Shown: piece by piece, positions 12,447 to 23,837 of the stretch
How positions within the stretch are numbered: position 1 is the first letter of the stretch
Layout: each line of letters starts with the position of its first letter
Source of the DNA: Sphagnum magellanicum
Taxonomy: Eukaryota; Streptophyta; Sphagnopsida; Sphagnales; Sphagnaceae
Length of the DNA stretch: 64,000 nt
Direction: 5' to 3'
NCBI GenBank assembly: GCA_021904315.1
Contig: CM038911.1
Span: 17,953,390 to 18,017,389 of the forward strand
Translations under genes and position numbers: made by a program
Notes under the pieces: generated by a model
Seen by the model: the letters and a program-made list of their open reading frames with translations, nothing else
Told to the model about the DNA's origin: nothing
The model's database searches: none

Positions 12447-15105
12447 TCTTATATATAAATTCAATATGTCTTCCCATCCGTGACATGACGTTCTGCTGCA
12501 TAATCATTTTTTATGTTTCTGCTGCGGAACCGGCCATAGGGAAAAGCATTTGATTTCTACACAACTGCTTACATGAGGTGTGTTTGCGTGTGTGCGTTTC
12601 TCTCTCTGTGACTGTGTCTCTGCTGCAAATTTGGCGTTGATTGATGATGCAGGTGATGGACATCCGGTAGATAGGAAATGCACAGAGTACACATGAGCGT
12701 TATTCTGTCTCTGTGATTCTGTCTCTGCTGCAAATTTGGCGTTGATTAATGATGCAGGTGATGGACATCCGGCAGATAGGAAATGCACAGAGTACACAGG
12801 AGCGTTATTGTCACATTTTATGTTTGCAGCATTGGATCGGTGTGAGGATATATTGTCAAAGTAGCGTTACATTGCAGGCAGTGAATTGACAGAATCCGAT
12901 ATTCAGTTATTTGTGACTTCTTGCACGAGCAGTAGGCATACTTCAGGATTCAAGCGTGACTCCACACTGCTTGCTCCATTGATTCATCCTTTCTTGCAAA
13001 GAAAGTGAAGATGAAACTTGCTGAGCCAGGGTAAGCTTCCACACTCTTCTCAATTCACTATTGTCATCAGACATAGCAAGAAGGAGCTCCAAGCACAATG
13101 CATCATATTTCCGTCTTCTTCTTTGACCAGTTTGCCATCCCTTTTTCTTCTCAGACAAACATGTAAGGAAAGTGTCTGTCCACAGAATTCTGGAGCCTCT
13201 TGCATTTGCATTGCAGAGGCTTTTCCATAAGAAGGTGGTTGATGTTGCAGCTCTTCAGGGAAATGAGGTAGCAAATTCTAACGGAGACAGACCATAGCGG
13301 TTTCAATGTCCTGATGCTTTTGATGCTTCCGCTACAAAATCTGTTGGATCATGTTATACACACATAGATAGATATGGTTTGGATCTTGAATCTGACAGTA
13401 GAGTTTGTTCTCTTCGATTTTTCAGGTTTCTGACTGGCCTTCATGTTGGAGAGACAAACATAATTTGAAGAGACAAATGCATAACTTGCAGAGATCATTG
13501 CTACCACAGCAGCAAGCACATCAGCACCAGAGCAAGAGGCATCAGCACCAGAGCACACTTGAAGATGTCCAACATTACAAATTTTGAACCATTTAGGTAT
13601 TCACAAACAAAGAATGCACATGATGTTTTCTGTCCAAGTGTGAAATTCCTGACAGTAGGAGATGGTGATCCACAACGCAGGACACGTTTTTTTGAAAACT
13701 TTGTTAGGGTTTGTTATTCACTGTCCTCATCCTAATCTGACAATTTCAAATTCAAATGTGAAGCCAGACACAAACTTGCACCTTCATGGCAGAGATGAAA
13801 TGGAGCTACAATGCTCTTTAAGCCATGGTGTTGGTTCATGTGTTTTGCAGGCACTAGTCAAATCCCTGTTTTGGAAGGGGGATTGAAAGTATCTTTGAAC
13901 TTCCTTTGAACATCTGCTCTAATCTATCCACATTTGCCTTCTACATTGGACCTCAGCTCACTGCAGGTATGCTGCTACTGCTCGTGCCCCTCAATTCTCT
14001 CAGTGACTTTCAGCATTGTATGTGGAAATTTCTCTCAAAAGGAGAAAATGTGCATGGAAAAAGAATGGAACATAGAGTTTTTGATCTGGGATTTGATTGC
14101 ACATTCAATTTACTTTGTCAAGGAAACTGGAAAGAACAATGCAGTTGTTTTGTTTTTTCAAACTCCAACTTATCAATGGAAATAGGCATTGGAAAAATAA
14201 CTTGAGAAAGAACAATTGTAGACCTGGAAGAATGTAGTAATAGTAATGGAGGTTTGAAGACAATTGGCTGTGCAAGTGAATGGGTGAGCAAGGTACAATG
14301 GGTTTACTAATATTTCAAAGACATGCATGGTGGACCAATGTGTAGTAGGAGCAGCTCATGGGGTTTTGTGATGAGCTCCAGGGAATAGGACACTAAGGAT
14401 TTTCTTGAAGGCAACATCATTCCGATCAAAGGTAGCATCACAACCAACAATACTGGTAGGCCTGGGATGGAGGGTGGAGAGGCTTGGGCAGGAGTCAGGA
14501 GTCTGGGGAGGGTGAAGGATCTTGAGCAGGAGTTATGAATGAAGGAAGAGAGCTATGTTAATGTTAATAGCAGGCCTGAAAAATGACCTGCATTGTTGTC
14601 TTAAGGGAAACATAAATTGATCATAGTTGGAGGTAGGATGGCTAGCTTTAAGTAGAAGCTTGAGTCTAGACAAATCAACTTCCCTTGCTCTCTCTCTCTC
14701 TTCTTTTGTTTAGGAAGCAAGGGGAAGCAGGAAGAGACAACATTGGATAAAATCTGAAGGGGGAAAAAAAATCACAATCTGTGCTCCATTTTTGGGTGAA
14801 ATTTCACGTCTTGGCAATGAAAGAAAAGCCAGTGTGACTCATACAAAGGATTTTTTTGGGAAAAAAAAATGGCTCAAAGTGATTTTGAGGACAGCGTTTC
14901 TTTCTCAGTGGTTCTGTCTCTGCTGCAAATTTGGCGTCAATTGATGATGCAGGTGATGGACCTCTTCACCTATCTCCCCCCCTTCAACACAACAACCCTC
15001 ATTAAACCAATGACGAAGAGGAAGAGGAGGCCCCTTGGGAGGGCTTGCACGTCTGCCGGAACCTGGGGGACTTCACAGTGACCAAGGGTCACGGGTTCCC
15101 ACTAG
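12447..15105 (+). mobile_element. candidate non-autonomous Helitron, plus strand
   Basis: The 3' end is clear: a perfect 6-bp hairpin (GTGACC, AAG loop, GGTCAC) at 15078-15092, then GGGTTCCCA and CTAG at 15102-15105 followed by T. The inferred 5' end is TCTTATATATAAATTC at 12447 after an A, which shares its first six bases with the candidate at 6054. No transposase remains. Near the left end there are two tandem 105-bp units (12616 and 12721), and the first half of the same unit recurs about 190 bp before the 3' end (14916), all in the same orientation. The interior (about 12940-14200) has several modest open frames on both strands that could be captured gene pieces; none was recognised. Confidence 0.55.
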
Positions 15106-17367
15106 TATATATAAATTTTCCAAAATTTCGCAAAATGTTGGGTCTATATTTCCTGTATTGAAAATTCATTTTCATGCTTCCAATTTCTCAAGAATATTTT
15201 CCTTTCCACTAGTGAGCTCAATTGTTCTAAAAACAAAAATGCAAACCCATCTTGTAATTCTTTCCATTTCTTCTTTGTTTGCCTTGCCTTGGTAGGCAAG
15301 GATATTGTATTTTAGATTCATTATATAGTCTAGTAGCTTAAGGGATTTTGGCTCCCTAGGTAATAAATAATAGGTCTATTTTTATATGAGGATTTTTGAA
15401 AGATGATATTTTTTTTTGGCTTGTGTTGAAATTTGAGATTAGTTATATAGAGTTATAATTTCTCGAAGAATTTTGGCTTCTTTTAGAGGATTTTTTTTGA
15501 AGATTTATGTATACTTTTGCATGGTGAAATATATAATTTGAGTTTTCATAATTCTTCTTTTTGCCTTAACATACTTTTTTAATGTAAATGGCGAGGCCAC
15601 AATCTTTTTAACACACCGATTTTTTTTAACTTAAAACTATTTCAGAATCAAAGAACCGTGGGCCCTGGTTATGTCCAAAACCTTAAGAAAACCATCAGTT
15701 TTCATATCCGGACAGACAAGGAGCTGAGGTTCTATGGATGGTTATTTGAAAAAATCAATGAATTGAGAACAGTGGTCATAATATACCAAAACCAAGTCTT
15801 TTGATTTTTAGTGAGAACCATAGCCATGAATCCAAAGAACCGCCCTGATAACCGGATGTTCTTGTGTCTAAATTACCACCCAACACTAGTTCTAATTTCA
15901 AACCTCCAAATTTCAAATACAAATCAATTTTGAGGCCAGAAACATGGGTTGCTCCATGAACTACTTTTTTTTTTTTTTCCTTGGGGGGTCAATTTTATGA
16001 CGTAGCCAAAGTGGCAATGATCCACAGAAAGATTTAGCCAAATTTTGGCTACAAGCTGAATGAATGTATGGAAGTAAAATTTTTCTAAGTTCATCCTTCT
16101 CTATTTTTTGGTACCATGCTTGAACCATCATGTATTATAGAAATCAGGTGATTTTTCTTTAAATTTTGGTCGAATTTCTGGCTATTGAAAACCTCAAAAA
16201 AGCACTTGATTTTAGCACTTTTTAATTTTTTAATATGGCTTTTTGGCTATATATATATATAGCCAGAGAAAAAACAAAGAAAAAAAGGCTGGTTATGAAG
16301 AAGCCCCATGAAGTTGGGGCTCTAATGGAGATGAAGAGTCAAATGTCTCTTCAAATTGGAAGCTGTGCAAGTGAACCGTTGTGAGGGTGAAAGGACACAT
16401 GAAGATGCAATTCAATCCCAGCAAAGGAAGTGTGCTGCAAATCTGGTAGGTCTCTTTGGATTAGGAATGTTGTGGAGTTTGGAACTCATGTAGCACCCCC
16501 AAACCCAAGTTTGAAATCATGAGAGGAGAGAGAGTTCTTGAACCTCCATTGCTCTCCATCATCAAGACAAAATACTACAACAAGGAAGGCATAGATGATC
16601 TTCCATCTTCCAAGAGATTCAAAATGCAATTTCTTATGACAAGATTGAAAATGTTGCTTTGAGTTCCTTGATGTGGAGGCATATGCAAGATAAATAGTAC
16701 ACACCCAAGTCTTTAGAACATTGGCATTTGATGAGGATGAAGCTATCACATTCGCATATTCCAAAGCAACAACGCGGTAATTATGTTTTGGCACAAGATA
16801 TTCTTCCTTGGCAACTGGCATTGTTTAGGTTAGAATTCACTCAATTCTCTTCTTCAATGTGTTCTTATTATTACACTTTTTGCATGTTAATTGACGAATC
16901 TTAAGGTAATGGAAATTCACCACTTTTGGTATTTCCCTTTTAGATCCATGTGCAAAATTGACTCCCAAATCTTTTTGAGAATTTGCCATTGATCATGTGG
17001 TTTGTTTCGATTTGAGAAAGGCACATCTACTACACCTTGTGAAGTTGAGGAGACTATATTAGGTGTGTAATCAAAAGTGGATGTCATAAGTGGTAGAATA
17101 AATCAAACTTATGGGCAAACAATCCAATTGGGATTGCAATCTTGTTGAGTACAAACACTTGAGAAAAACAAGGCATTTAGGTCAATAATGAAATGTATTA
17201 GAAGCCATAGAAGACATGTACTAAAGTCTCAAAACATCTTTGTGCTTGGGGCAATGACTCAACTAATAAGGTGAATTTGAAAGAAACTAATTGTTTGTTG
17301 AAAAATAAAGTTTCAAACTTTTATTAAACTTTTATCTTGTGACTTTTATTAAATGAGAGTTTGGTGA
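15106..17367. other. repeat-bearing intergenic region
   Basis: No supported gene. A dispersed repeat copy lies at about 15963-16260. A minus-strand stretch (15640-15897) carries GAACCGCCC/GAACCGTGG motifs and ends in a motif shared with 28718. A 111-codon minus-strand frame at 16486-16821 shows no recognisable domain and was not called as a gene. Confidence 0.5.
15963..16260 (+). repeat. dispersed repeat family, copy A (palindromic core)
   Basis: About 300 bp that reappears in the same orientation at 62341-62680. Order: pyrimidine tract, G-run, CAATTTTATGACGTAGCCAA, a palindromic core TAGCCAAATTTTGGCTA (16035-16051), TTGAACCAT, AAATCAGGTGATTTTT, AAATTTTGGT, TTTCTGGCTATT and an A/T-rich tail. 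It has no coding capacity. Class unknown; a small non-autonomous element is likely. Confidence 0.6.
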
Positions 17368-17688
17368 GTTATACAAGATGATGATGATGATGATTTTACA
17401 AATTCATACCAATATGGTAGCCACTATGACACATCACATGATAATGTGCAAGTTTTTGTGAAACACACATCATGCACACCTTTGTGGAGCATGCATTGTA
17501 GGTGGATATGTAGTGATAAAAAATGTCAACAATATTGTAGAGTTCTTACATCATGTTGTAATTGTTGTCCACATGTAGACCATGGGAAGGAGGATTCAAA
17601 AAACATAATATTCTCAAATTTCAAAGATTGTTGGAGCTTCAAAAAAAATTTAAAGGGAAGTTGTGGTCATCCACCCTTAACGGGCTAA
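17368..17688 (+). other. cysteine-rich open frame, possible exon
   Basis: The frame is open from an AG at 17367-17368 to a TAA ending at 17688. It begins with an Asp run (six GAT codons) and then carries a dense Cys/His region, including CTPLWSMHCRWICSDKKC and SCCNCCPHVDH, which looks like a metal-binding fold. There is no ATG near its start, so it would have to be an internal or last exon. It lies 0.5 kb upstream of the acidic-repeat gene on the same strand and could be an old relative or upstream exon. Not recognised; it may be chance. Confidence 0.25.
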
Positions 17689-18192
17689 ATGTTTTTCATA
17701 TGGACACTACAATTTTAGTTGAACAAGACATATGATATGTTTGTGAATAATTTTCCTCTACGCTAATAACAATTGTTCTTGCATACAACTTCAACAAGAG
17801 TCTAACAAATAATAATATACTTTCCAACGAAATTTACAAGAAGATATATAATTTTTCTATTCAAGATTTAGTTTAGTTGGACAACTAATGAAGATAGAAT
17901 TTGAATAGATTTGTGGTTAATCTAAAATAGGAGTGACACACTTGACTCATAATTACAAGTTGCAAAAAATTGCAATTTGGAACTATGACATATGGGTGTA
18001 CACAAGTAGCATTATCGGACAAAGTCATTCTCATGAAAGAGCTAACAATTAAGTTCTTTCAAACATTTCTAAAGAGTGGTAATTAGAGTTGACATGGTAG
18101 AACTTGATTCAAGAGTGATGAGCCCACCACACAATTGATCTTGTGTTTGATATGACATAAACCTTGTCTTTACTAATTGTGTTGGAGGTTGC

Positions 18193-21100
18193 ATGATTTC
18201 AAAAAACATGGCTGAGGAAGACAATGTTCCGGAAAATATTCTAGACCCAGATTTGAATGATGGTGCTATAAACTTTGAATCAGGCCCTGACGAGTGGTAC
18301 ACAAGTGGGCTTGCTGATCCTGGCCCATTTACACTAGAGGATCTTGAAGCCACTTGGAATTTTGATGGCAATTTTAATTTACCCTTAGAACCAAATCCAC
18401 GAGCACTTCAAGAAGATAATCAAATTCTTGAAGAAGATCATCAAGCTCTTGAACAAGATAATCAAGTTCCTGAACAAGATAATCAAGCTCCTGAACAAGA
18501 TAATCAAGTTCTTGAAGAAGGTTCTAATGTTGGTGCTAGCTCTAGAAGCCCACCCAGCAGCCCAAGTAATAATTTACTAATGCCTGAAGGAATTCTTTCA
18601 ATTTTTGACAATTTGCAAATTCCTGAAAGAAATCTTCCAATTTTTGACGGATTATTACCTCCCGGCGATCCAACTAACAATTTGCAAATTCCTGAAGGAA
18701 ATCTTGCAATTTTTGATGGATTATTACCTTCTGGCAATCCAACTAACAATTTGCAAATTCCTGAAGGAAATCTTGCAATTTTTGATGGATTATTACCTTC
18801 TGGCAATCCAACTAACAATTTGCAAATTCCTGAAGGAAATCTTGCAATTTTTGATGGATTATTACCTTCTGGCAATCCAACTAACAATTTTCAAATTCCT
18901 GAAGGAAATCTTTCAATTTTTGATGGATTATTACCTTCTGGCAATCCAACCAACAATTTTCAAATTCCTGAAAGAAATCTTTCAATTTTTGATGGATTAT
19001 TACCTTCCGGCAATCCAACTAACAATTTGCAAATTCCTCAAGGAAATCTTTCAATTTTTGATGGATTATTACCTTCTGGCAATCCAACTAACAATTTGCA
19101 AATTCCTCAAGGAAATCTTGCAAGTTTTGAAGGATCATTTCCTTCTTCCCAGCTTGCTCTTCTTGTCACGGGTCAACATGCTCTTGAAAATCTTGATTTT
19201 GGTGAAGAAATTGGAAGCCCAACCAATAATTTCCTGAATAATGAAAGTTCTGATACTATGTTCGAAGATCTCCTAGACCCAGAAGGCCCATGGGGCAGAG
19301 GAGAGCTTTTTCCCCATTTGCCAGGTCATGAACTTATGGAAGATGATCAATTGGGTCCTAATCCAACGGCTCCGTTGGACAATGTAAACTCAGGTATTAA
19401 CATTCATGTGGAATTGAATGGTACATTTTTTGATCCCATGCACCATGAATAACAAACACAATGAATGAATTGGGACCTCGCATAATTGCTTCCAAGATAT
19501 AGTGTCAAAATCATAATATCAATAGTTGAATTTTGGTAACAATCTTTTATGTTGAGTTGAATGATGATTTTTTTTCTAAAACCTTCATCCCCACAATAAT
19601 AAGATTAAATTTGATGACATGGATCTTGAAAAGACTTGCTCTTTTAGAAACTACAAAATAAAAATTGTTGATACAAATAATAGAAATTTTGTTATCAACA
19701 TGTGAATGGTTTTATTTTTGACCCCATGTGTTGGTAAGTGTTGAGTAAAAAAATCTGAAAGATTTTTTTTTTCCTTTGAAAATGTAGTGCCTAATCTGGA
19801 GGTGGATTCTACAATCAATAATCCCTCTATGGGATTGAACAATGAAGTGGTTAGGATCCCTCCTTCCAAAAAGCTTAAAATGGTTGATGAATCCCAATTT
19901 CTAACCCCACAATCATCTCCCACTCATTCACGGTCAACACCATCAAGTGGAGCGAGAACAATTCCTAATCAATTCAATGCATCTACATCTAGCCTCCATA
20001 GACAACAATTCCATGAGCCACGGAGTTCACCATCATCTCCTAATCGAACAAGTTCACCACAACCACCACCCCCAAGTCAACAATTTATGTCAGATGCAAA
20101 TATTGAAAATGAGTGGTTACCCGAAAGCTTTAAAGGTTTCCTCGAAATGGAAAATAGTAGTTTTGAAGCACAAAATGTAGCAAGAAAACGCTTGCATTCT
20201 AACTTGGGTGGAAGTAGTAACTATATACTTCCACCAGAACAATGGCCAACATTGGAATATAACCAACCACCACAACCAATACAACATGATGTTGAAATGC
20301 TCGAACCTTCAACAAGTCGCATTAGAATTAATAGTGCACCTCAACAACAACAAGAAATACAAAATGATGTTGATACAACATCAAGGCCACAAGAAAACAT
20401 TGGTAGAACCACGACCGGATCATCATCTCGCGGTAGAAGGAGACAAGGGAATCAAGTTGAACAAGTACCTCGAGTACCAGAACCTCCCCAGTTTTCTGTT
20501 GGTGTAAACTTTAATTTAACGGAACTTAATAGAGCTGCAAGTATTTTATCTCAAGAAGTTTCAACACAAAATTGGGCTCGTCCGCTTCATGGAAGATTGT
20601 TGGGCATCACCATGGGAAATCTACCCATAGAAAGACTATTAGAAGCTTGGGGACACCTTGATGTTACAATTAACACAAGGTTTGTCTTGCTAGGAACACA
20701 TCAAATTGATATGTGGTCACCCATAATGTTTCATGATAGGGAGACTAGAAAATATAAGCATTACTTTCCTATGATTATTGAAAAATTATCACATAAGATC
20801 TTTGGTTTTGATCAACCTTTACATGAGCAAAATGTCAATTTGTTGCAAGTTAATCCATACATTGGTTGGGTTGGTTTCCCAAGCCTAAATTGGATCTATA
20901 CTTTCCTCCTCGATTGGATCATTGCATCAAGTCATGGATTGTTAGTCATCGATAGTGGAAGAGACCCAAATACACCCGACCCTTTTAGGGAAGAGCGAGG
21001 TAGAAGCAACCTCTATCATTCTGCATGGCAAGAACTTGCAAATCAAGTAAGAGGAGAATCTGCTCTCATAGTTTGCAATCCACTAACAAGGGAATATAAA

Positions 21101-22018
21101 CTGCTACCACCAATTGGTACTGATCTGAAGAACAAGGTAGCTGGATTTAGTATTGAAAATACAAGCATAGACAATTATGTACTCGTTGTGGTCGGTTGGT
21201 TTTATGACTTGAACATCACCCCGCAACAAAGTACAACATATCATAACATTGTTGAACCTAGTATTATAGCTCCTTCTGGAGTCAACAAGATGATGTTAAC
21301 TATTTATTCTTCTCAACAAAATAGATGGTCTCGCCAACATCACATTGAACAAGCAAAACCATCAAGTTCGCATTTAGGAGGCCGTAGTGGTTGTGCTGCT
21401 ATCAACTACAACATTTATTTTGGAGGCACTAGAATGAATCCTATAACCAATCCTACTACTAAACTTGTAACATTTGTGGAAATGCCTGCGTTGTTTTACG
21501 TTAATGTTGATGAAGGACATGATCAACATTTGGTTTTTGATTTCCATGTACGACAAATATGGGCTCCAATAGTTATGGTTGAACCACCAAAAGTTGTTCG
21601 AGTTGGAGACCATCAAATATATGCAATAACTCGCCAAGTAGATCGAGGTACTGGTTTTGGTAACATCTTTCTAGTAGAAGTCCTCCTCCAAAACGATGGA
21701 ACACCTCAAGGTGTATATGGAAGAGTGAACAATGGAATAATGCCTGAGAATTTCTCACTCCAATTGTATAATAGTGAGTATAGTTCTAGGAAAGATCGAT
21801 CCACATACGAGGTTGTGGGGGGTGATAACTTGATTGCTTTCAAAATTGGTGCCCCGCATGTGATTCTTTTCAATACACAAAGGTTTGAATGGACCATTGT
21901 CACATTTCCTGCACACCCTAGGACCAAAATTAAAACAAATAGGAAAGCCACATGGCAACCTAGGGATTATGAATTTATTGATGGAACATATGAACCTAAT
22001 TGGGCTGCAAAACCTTAA
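18193..22018 (+). CDS. unrecognised two-exon gene: acidic repeat N-terminus plus F-box-associated/kelch-like C-terminus
   Basis: Proposed exons are 18193-19393 and 19788-22018, joined at CAG|GTATTA and TGTAG|TG. The split codon becomes GTG and the total of 3432 nt gives 1143 residues with no stop. Residues about 70-110 hold five 7-residue acidic repeats of the DNQVPEQ type. Residues about 130-315 hold roughly eight 23-residue repeats (NLQIPEGNLAIFDGLLPSGN type). A Pro/Ser/Gln-rich linker follows, then a globular region of about 500 residues containing LIVCNPLTREYKLLPP, a motif typical of plant F-box-associated/kelch beta-propellers, and GGRSGCAAINYNIYFGG, which resembles a kelch blade. No F-box was seen. 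Without the splice these are two adjacent frames; the second has no ATG at its start, which favours the join. Function unknown; an adaptor or regulator is a guess. Confidence 0.6.
18570..19135 (+). repeat. 69-bp in-frame coding repeat, about 8 copies
   Basis: Units of 69 bp encode the 23-residue repeat of the acidic-repeat gene. The central copies differ by only a few bases, while the first and last are more diverged. That pattern fits recent expansion by unequal exchange or slippage within an otherwise open frame. Confidence 0.9.
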
Positions 22019-23837
22019 TAACTTCAAATTGCCCTTTCACTATTGTCTTACAAGGTAATGTAAATGGGTAGTACCTTGCATCCATGTATTATCTTCACCT
22101 TCAAATTAAACTTCATAACATATATAAATCAATGTACCACAATTGCATGTAAACCGGAAATCAATGAACATTCCATGAATGCATGTTCTTTTGATGTAGA
22201 TACAATAAACATAATATGTTGTTGTTTTGGTTGAAGCTCATGATGTTTGCCACCATTCATTTGGAAGAGGTTTTTTTGTGAAATTGGCTCAATTGTATGT
22301 CCTATTCCAGGAATTCAAAATACTCGAATCACAAGTGGAGTCAATTGTCCAGACATGGTTTTGTGATTGCATTTTGACATAGTTGCCAATCTTAGGTTTG
22401 TTCAAGGGTACGCATCCAATTCAAAGATATGATGATGATTTCTTTTCCTTTTCTTTTACTTTATTTAGTGTGCAAGATACTAAGATTGAAGACAAAATTG
22501 CTTAGAAAAACATAATTTTACAATTCAATATGAAGTTATTGAGCATCTATTTTCAGAGCGTTTTGACAAGACGATTTATGCTAGGATGTTGAAATCCAAG
22601 TTTTAGCTTGTTCTTTGTTATATTGCATTCTTTCAAATATGGTTTATCACATCTGTAAATACACAAACAAAAAGTCAATCCAATGGGTACATGTACCTTA
22701 GAACAATAATATGCTTGTTACAACACCATGAAAGGCATGCTGCAATGATACATGATGAAGAAGCAACAAGTTATGTAGATTTAATCAGCACCATAGTATC
22801 AACAAGCGTTGCAGTTATATTTGAACTCAAGGAATTGCTCACGGAATGACGGTGATGAACCAGTCATTAGGACTGGAGAATGGTTATTTCTCCAGTCCTA
22901 ATGAATCTATGTGTGCAGGAGACTCAAACAATCCCAATTTGAACATTCAGAGAGCTCTGTTGTGTGTATGAGTAGACCATCTAAATTGGAGTCTTCGGGA
23001 AGATATACCTTGTCTACAACTGCAATGCTGTAAGACCAGAAAAGCCATCTACATTTCTTGTTGCAAGTATATATAAATTGCAACCCCTCAAAACACTTGG
23101 CACCTTTTTGCAGATTTGCTAACAATAATTGGTCAGGCTGTGAAAAATTCTTTGAATTTACTCGTCCCAAGCATCAAATAGGTAAATCAGCCAACTCTAA
23201 GTGGATTAACCATAACAAGTGCTGCCTGCTTGCACCTCCCCAGAGTAAATCCATAACCCCAATGGGTGCTTTCCTTCACATGATTGGCTCCCTGTTGCCT
23301 TTAGTCAGCTTGAGATTTGATGTTGATGAGAGCAAGGGCCACAGGCTGTAGTGGCCTACATTGATAGAGGAAATACACAACTCTACCAAGACGTCAATTG
23401 AGATTTGAATGCTCATTGCCACAAAAAATTAAGCTTAGTTTACATAGGCAAATCAGAGATTTAGAGGACCTCCTCTAAGGAAACAGACCTAAAATGAAGG
23501 GAAAGAAGCCTGCAAGATATAGTAGCATCTTCCTTTTAGTGTTACTACAAAACACTCTGCAGCTGTGATCTCACTTTAAGAAGAAAAAGCCTGGTGAAAT
23601 CTTGGTTGCCATTCCTTTTGCATTCCAAAGGTAATCCAAGGTAGAAAATTGCTTTCAATCCAAGGAGGTTAAAAAAAGAGACTAATTTGGAGACTACCCA
23701 GCTTGCAATACAAAAAGAGGAAATCCTGTTTACTTATGAAGAGAATACACCTGTTATTGGAAACAAGTAAAACAGGAGGGTTGCATTAAGTAGGTGACAA
23801 GGCTTTAAGCTGCCATCAAGCAAAGGCCAGACAAAGT
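22019..23837. other. intergenic region with a perfect hairpin
   Basis: 3' flank of the acidic-repeat gene (an AATAAA-type signal near 22205) and of the convergent IF3 gene. No further gene was supported. The main feature is the perfect inverted repeat at 22864-22904. Confidence 0.5.
22864..22904. other. perfect 17-bp stem, 7-nt loop hairpin
   Basis: CATTAGGACTGGAGAA (22865-22880) is exactly reverse-complemented by TTCTCCAGTCCTAATG (22888-22903), and the flanking T/A pair extends the stem to 17 bp around the loop TGGTTAT. Such perfection in intergenic DNA suggests a recent inverted duplication, a tiny transposon derivative or a structured RNA. The stem is somewhat short for a miRNA precursor. 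Confidence 0.6.

Noticed and set aside
18605-19237. 210-codon plus-strand frame with FLKEI.QFL repeats, and the 127-codon minus-strand frame
   Set aside because: Both are other-frame readings of the 69-bp coding repeat; the frame from 18193 has the longer extension and the in-phase splice.
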